Assembly (NCBI RefSeq): GCF_964275005.1
Contig: NC_092689.1
Location: 10,863,879 to 10,927,878 of the forward strand
Direction of reading: 5' to 3'
From: Diadema setosum
Taxonomy: Eukaryota > Echinodermata > Echinoidea > Diadematoida > Diadematidae
DNA length: 64,000 nucleotides
In this document: positions 58,188-64,000 of the stretch, piece after piece
Numbering within the stretch: position 1 is the stretch's first letter
How the letters are laid out: every line of letters starts with the position of its first letter
Notes under the pieces: generated by a model
The model's database searches: none
Told to the model about the DNA's origin: nothing
Seen by the model: only the letters and a program-made list of their open reading frames with translations
Program-made: the position numbers and the translations under genes

Positions 58188-60345
58188 GATTGTACCGACT
58201 CCCAGCTATTGTCTTCTCCCCAGTTTTTAAGCCATTTAATTTTCTGTAGGAATGGAAACAAAAAGATATCTTTTATGTATATGCTGCATCATTTCTGTAG
58301 ACATTGGATTGATATTTTGTATGTTTGCTTTTCCGTCTGATGTTATTTTTGTGTTAGGTTGTTGTTGTTTTTTGGGGGGTGGGGGTGGGGGAGGGGTGGG
58401 GTGGTCCAAGTAGGGTTAGAATACCCATCTTTGTTCAAAACGTTCAATGCAGTGCCATATTGGGCTGTCCCCCTTACTAAGGACATCCTCAGACAATGCT
58501 TGATCAGTTGCCTGGATGTTGCTAGTGACTTTCAGGGAGAATGTCTCCATATCGGAAGGTGATGACGATAACGGTGAAACTTCAGATCAATTTGGAAGGC
58601 AAGCGGTGCTTTGAGGTATGAGGTACGAGTGTGAAGAACCGGGATTGAGTATCAAACCACCTCTTTTAGTCATGCCATGTCAATGAAAATGCGGTACTCC
58701 ATGAATGTATCAGAAGACTAATGTTGGTGTAAAGCACCTTAAAAGACTAGTGAGGGGTCCAAAGTACTCTACACATCCTTGCACTAACCTGTGAATTATC
58801 AGAGAGAGTATGAAGTGGTTGATAAGTTTACAGTCTACTTGAAATTTTTGAGGCCGTAGAGAAAGATTGCGTCGATAGAGAGAGACAACATTTTATGTAT
58901 ATTGGTATAAATCTTTAATCCTGGTCAGTAGTACCAGAATATATGTAGCAGTATTTCTTTCCGTTACCTTGAAAAACTCGGAAGAGCAACGCAAATGCAG
59001 TGTGATCATTTTTGTCTCTTTTTCACTCGTGCAGGAAATCTGTAAACATTCATTTCATTTGTACTCAACTGATGTATCTTCGAAAATAGGTAGATTTCTC
59101 CTTATACAGCAGGGGGTGAAAAGTGATTGTGCTTGATATATCTGCTTCAACAGATTTATATTCTTTCTTTACCAAAATAAAAAGAAGTATATGTGAAAGC
59201 AAGACACACAGAATTAATATGGAAAACTGAATGCATTGACAAATATTGTGTTGTAGTAAAAACTGATGTATACATGTGCAGCACAGAAAGGATTAATATA
59301 TTAATTTGTAGAAAACACATATCTTAGCAGTACATTTATGTTATGTAATGAAATCACTCGTTCTTGTGCTTGCAGTTGTCAGTATGAAAAATTTCTTTCC
59401 CCCCCTGTGGTAAAATTTTTATTTGTAGCAATGTTCGTCTCTCCAGACTTTGAAGGTCTGAATAGATACTGTGTAATCCAAGTTTAGATAGCTTTATTAT
59501 TTGCCAATTAGCACAATGGACAGTTATGTATTTATGTGGCACATTTTACCGATAGTCCTGTTGCTTCTCCCGATTCATTCTGTGCATCAGGAAAAATTTT
59601 TACGAAGCCATGGAGTTAGTTGGATGGGAGATGTCGAGTAAAACTATGGACTGATGTGAAATGGATTTCAATTTGTAGACTCTGTCCTGTATAGGGGATC
59701 CAACTTGGGATGAAAAATAATAGTATTAGGTATATGTTTGTCTTTGATGACGTTCATATTTTACTGTGAACTTCCACTGGCTTTGTTTTTCTTTTCATTT
59801 TCTTTTTTTACACTGAAAGAGGAAGCAAAAGTTGTGTGGCTCTGCGAACTGGGAGCAATGTTTTGCTTCCCAAAAATTTAGTAGCAAGGGAGAGCCCAGT
59901 TTTTCCTTACAAGTGAATCAAATTCAAAGTTGATCGTCCTTTCTGCCGAAAATTTTGTCCAAGATGTGTAAAGGATAAGCAGAACTTGATTGTTTTCAAA
60001 ATCTTGGAAGGACGAAAAAAGTGGAAGTATTATACGTGGTTGAACTCACTGTGTAATCAATATCTGTACGAATATACAATTGTACTCTCTGTCTTGTCTC
60101 TATCACTTTCTCTCTTTCCATGGGACTTATGTTTCATTGCCACTAGAGTAGCTACCTGTGCCATTTTTAATCCTCGACTGGGGGCGGCTTATGTTTGCTG
60201 TATGTGTCTCTATTTCTCTCTATCTCTCTAATATTCTCTCCTAGTGCTGTATCTTTACAATGTTTCTAATGATCGTAATGAATTGAATAAAAATCTATGA
60301 AATGATAATATGAATTACTGTGTAACTGTCCTTTTCTGTTTGTCA

Positions 60346-60347
<2 letters not shown>

Positions 60348-60385
<38 letters not shown>

Positions 60386-60402
60386 TGTAATATATATATA
60401 TA
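60348..60402 (+). repeat. (TA)n microsatellite, self-complementary
   Basis: About 16 TA units, an ACATTG interruption, then six more TA units, followed by (CA)n-like sequence. 'caatgtatata' and 'tatacattg' make it a hairpin. Confidence 0.9.
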
Positions 60403-60879
60403 CACACACATACACACACATATCTATTGATCTACCTATATATAGATTTGAGATACTGTAGTACATTGTATTGCACTATGCGTGAACATGTGACAGGTGA
60501 ATGCACTTTATACAAGGTTGAATGACTACAATGTCTCACATGCACAGCACAAACATGTACATGTGTGTATGTATTTATGTGTGCTTGTGTGTGTGTTTGT
60601 ATGTTTTTGCTACGAGTGCAGTTTCTTGTAGCACAGTAGCATTTGCAGTCAAGGAATGGAGGCATTTATAAGATGGTGTTAAGAAGAAAGATCAGAAATA
60701 CAATGTACTGTACTTTTGTTTGTGTATGAGCCTTACAGAGCCCTCTGTTATACAGAGTTAACATTTTAGTGAGCTGCAAAGGCGGTCATGTTCTTGGACA
60801 TGGTGGCAATAGTTTGTTGTCTCTTTTTCTGTCTGCAAAATAACTAAATCAGTTATGAACAGATTTGGATGAAATCGTC

Positions 60880-60985
60880 GGGATGGTACAGTTTCGGTTT
60901 AGATGGGGCTGCAGGTTTCCAACTTTTGTCTGTGTGTTTGTGAGATTATGAGAAACCTCTTATGAATTATGAAAGTATATGTAAT
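60880..60985. mobile_element. MITE family H fragment
   Basis: GGGATGGTACAGTTTCGGTTT is the family terminus, followed by 'tttccaactttt' and 'gagattatgagaaacctctt', which match the complement of the family's right part. Truncated. Confidence 0.5.
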
Positions 60986-62291
60986 TCTTTAATTACATAT
61001 CATATTTCACTCATCTGCACATCAAATCATTCCTCTCTCTGACCCTGCAAATGTGGATAAACACAGACACACATACAGACAGATAGACAGACACACACAT
61101 CCTTAGGCAATGCATTACATATTGCTCCAGCAGATGCCAAAATTGATGTTCATACATAATTACCACTCTCTAGCTATAAGATTAAAGTTACATTGCCATT
61201 TTAATTCAAATGCACTTTCTCTTCAATACACAAGGGAAATATTAGAGCTTCACACATTTCCATTCTCACAAGAGTGAGAAATGGAAAGAAAAAGAAGAAT
61301 TCTTCTCCTTTCCACCTTTTGCATCTGATAATTGGACATTAACTCTTTATGTGCCATGGTGTAAACCCCCTGTGTGCCACATTATTCTGAGACAGCAACG
61401 ACGTCATACTTTTCATATCTTACAGATTTTTGTTATCTTGGAAATGTAATGAAGAAAGTTGTAGAGAAAAAGCCAAGCTTTGCTTTGATGTATATTGTAT
61501 GACACAAATCTGTAACTGTTTTTTTTTTTTTTTTTTAAATAACCAGTAGCTACATTATTGTAAAAGCATGACTTTTGCACACAAAACAGTGACAGAAACT
61601 TAGAATTTTCTTGCAAATCCAATAGGGAACACCGCTTGATAGTCAATCACCACATAAAATACATGCTACACGTGACAGTAATGGAATCGCGAGAAACGCC
61701 TTTGTTGTACTGCGGCATTTGGCTATCTATCAATCGGTTTGCGTGGGTTTGTGCATTTGAGCAGAATATGCGAACTTGGTATGCTGTCAACTGAGTCGGG
61801 CATGTGAACGTGGCACATAAAGAGTTAACTACATCACTGCTAGCAGCACTGAATAATTGTACATTTTTGATTCCGAGTCAGAAAAGTCTAATTCTCTGTT
61901 ATTTGCATGAAAAGTTTGTGACCTGTGTGTTCATGAATATGCATTGGCATTCTTCAGCCCTGTTTAAGAAAGAAAAAGTACATGACAAAAAGTACTTATT
62001 CTTTGCAGTATTTACTACCCGGTACTCAATTTACAGCACTGTGGCACATTTTCTTGCTAATAATAATCCTGTTATAGCACCCTTTAGTTCTCAAGATTAT
62101 GAGTTTTTGCTCTACATGCCTGTAAATTAATTACTATTTCATTCTTCTCCAATTAGTATCTCAAAAGGCATTATTCTACATTAATCACATTTTCTTCAAA
62201 AGATTGGTACAAGGTGTAAGATTCAGGAAGAATCTTAGAGAGGTCAGATGTTTAAGAGCAAGATTAAAGTCTAAAATGTCACTGTTTGCTT

Positions 62292-62697
62292 TAAAGATAA
62301 TATGAAGTTTTGGTACCTCAAAAGTTTCCCTGAGTTTCCTTGTCTTAGTTTGTGTTTCAGGTTAAAGTACCTTTCATATAACTAACACTGTGAGACTTAC
62401 TCGCCCCAAAGTGCTCTCATGTCTTAGTAATCATGCAATAATGTTTTGTACCAGAGCAGAGCGGGCTCTGAAAAATTCGAACGAGCCGTTAGTTTGACTC
62501 GACGCGGTACCGCGAGAATCAATATACATGTATTGTACGAAACCATTATTGCATGATTACTAAGACATGAGAGCACTTTGGGGTGAGTAAGTCTCACAGT
62601 GTTAGTTATATGAAAGGTACTTTAACCTGAAACACAAACTAAGACAAGGAAACTCAGGGAAACTTTTGAGGCACCAAAACTTTATATTATCTTTAAT
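62292..62697. mobile_element. large foldback element, ~155-bp arms
   Basis: Left arm 62292-62450 and right arm 62536-62697 are close complements: 'aaactcagggaaacttttga', 'gaaaggtactttaacctgaa', 'agtctcacagtgttagttat' and 'aatcatgcaataatg' all occur in both orientations. The loop of about 85 bp is CG-rich ('gactcgacgcggtaccgcga'). Few mismatches. No coding. Confidence 0.88.
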
Positions 62698-63652
62698 AAT
62701 TACTCATAAATGATTGTAGTTTCATGAGTCAATTCACCAACAAGATTTTCTCTGTAAATTTGGTATGTCTATTGCTGAAGGGAAAGGATTAGGTTCAGAT
62801 TCTAACATGTCACTTTACAAAACAAAATCCTGAGATATGTAACATTATGTCTGCTAACTCAATACATAGTTAAGGTTTGATAGAGCACTAACCTGGTAAC
62901 TCATTATATTTTGGCAAAAAACTGGTACAATGTCAAAGCCCTGGGCAAAAGTCTATAACTTTACAGTTCACAGACTGAAAAACACTGGCTTTACCTCAAG
63001 AAATAGGTACAAGTGTACTATATAAGGAAATATTTTAATGTGGAAATTCCCTGAATTGCAGTTTCAGGCACAACTACATACAGATGTTGGGGGGGGGGGG
63101 AGGGGAGGGACTCTATTTTTTTTTTTTTTTTTATTCTATCCTCGTGCAATGCACAGATAATGGAAGTAACTATGTTTTACTTTGTGCTTTTAATGCTGTA
63201 GCATTTGATACTATAAAAATTAACATCTGCAGGGCATAGATCAAATGTACGGAAAAAATACCCGGGTTAGATCTGTACGGTACATGCACACATCAAGCCA
63301 CCTGGATCACACAGCATGATTGCAAAGGAGTATCAATGAGTTCACTATGATGTCACCTGTCCTGACGCATTTACTAGTCTATTCCTCACTTTTCAGTCCT
63401 CGTGCAAACGTTGGAGGCTACGGCACAGATGCAAAGAGGATCTGGCGACAGCAGAGTTGAGTTGCCTGTCTGCCTTCCTCCTCCTCCTCTTCATCCTCCA
63501 TATCTTTACGGCCCTAACACTCCACGAGAATAAGTGTCTTTGCATGGTGGACCAACGCTTCCACCGAATTTCGCTGGCAAGAGAAGACCGAGTTCATTGC
63601 GAGGGGGATTTCCCATTCACTATTAAAGGTCCCTGCCTCTTCTCTCCCATCG

Positions 63653-63792
63653 TCATTGCAAAAAGTCGGCCACCTCGTCGAGCTCGCGCTGCCGTGCCTG
63701 CTGGTGGGCCCACCGCTCCTCCGCGACCTTGGGCGTAATCTTCCACATGTCATGGTAGATTCTCTTGCCGCAGGATGGACACTTCTTGCCTC
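63653..63792 (-). CDS. last exon of an unidentified gene with a CPSC cysteine pair (partial)
   Basis: On the minus strand a CTGTGCAG acceptor is followed by 45 complete codons and TGA. The peptide starts GGKKCPSCGKRIYHDMW, then has an acidic/basic helix-like tail rich in Arg, Gln and Glu ending DEVADFLQ. Codon third positions are GC-rich against an AT-rich background, which supports real coding. CPSC could be the last cysteine pair of a RING-type or zinc-ribbon fold; other ligands would lie in exons beyond the right edge. I do not recognise the protein. The gene converges on sec24, 8.7 kb away. Confidence 0.6.
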
Positions 63793-64000
63793 CTGCACAG
63801 TTGTTTTTGAAAGTTGATGAAAAAGAGGCAATGCGAGTATTGAACCAACGACAGATATTCACAATCGAAGCATTTTTCTAGCATCACAGCAAGCCAATGG
63901 GACAGGGTTTCAATGACAAAAAACTTCAAGATTGCAAGAACGCGATTAGAATGTTATGCGGTTCATTTAGTGAAACAAGATATGACTTTACATTAAATCA

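Larger units (their letters stand above)
54958..63652. other. sec24 3' UTR and intergenic region to the next gene
   Basis: No coding signal recognised over 8.7 kb. Contains (CAT)n at 54981-55000 in the 3' UTR, elements at 56217-56424, 57475-57715, 60880-60985 and 62292-62697, microsatellites at 58161-58187 and 60348-60402, and a G/T homopolymer block at about 63089-63133. Confidence 0.6.

Noticed and set aside
60348-60402. Regularly spaced repeats as a CRISPR-like array
   Set aside because: Simple TA microsatellite in a eukaryotic context; no spacer structure anywhere in the window.

Overview
This is an AT-rich animal nuclear window with introns, GT/AG splice sites, microsatellites and very many short non-autonomous DNA transposons. 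The repeat landscape (several foldback and MITE families, poly-G tracts, an array with a 'gagcgaagcgag' motif) and protein sequences of deuterostome grade suggest a marine invertebrate deuterostome. An echinoderm is my best guess, but it is an inference and not proven.

Two genes can be read completely at the coding level. The first, on the minus strand at 6721-11304, is the COPII coat GTPase Sar1: five coding exons, 197 aa, with all G-box motifs at the mammalian positions. The second, on the plus strand at 24610-54957, is the COPII cargo adaptor Sec24 of the A/B class: 22 coding exons, 1338 aa, with a long disordered Pro/Gly-rich N-terminus, four zinc-finger cysteines, trunk, helical and gelsolin domains. 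All exon junctions I assembled keep phase. A third gene enters from the right on the minus strand; only its last exon (63653-63792) is visible, and I do not recognise its product.

Layout: 1-6.7 kb is the Sar1 3' flank and possible 3' UTR with MITE copies; 6.7-11.3 kb is sar1; 11.3-24.6 kb is a divergent intergenic region packed with inverted-repeat elements and a ~165-bp tandem array, and it probably also holds the 5' noncoding exons and promoters of both genes; 24.6-55 kb is sec24, whose 9.1-kb third intron is full of MITEs; 55-63.6 kb is sec24 3' UTR and intergenic repeats; 63.65 kb onward is the third gene.

Sar1-GTP recruits Sec23/Sec24 to ER exit sites, so the two main genes work in the same step of ER-to-Golgi export. 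They lie head to head here. From memory, human SAR1B and SEC24A are also divergent neighbours at 5q31.1, so this looks like a very old conserved gene pair. That link is the main biological result. I found no new enzymatic or defence system. The other points of interest are nested and foldback transposons, phase-symmetric exons in the Sec24 N-terminus, and a coding minisatellite.
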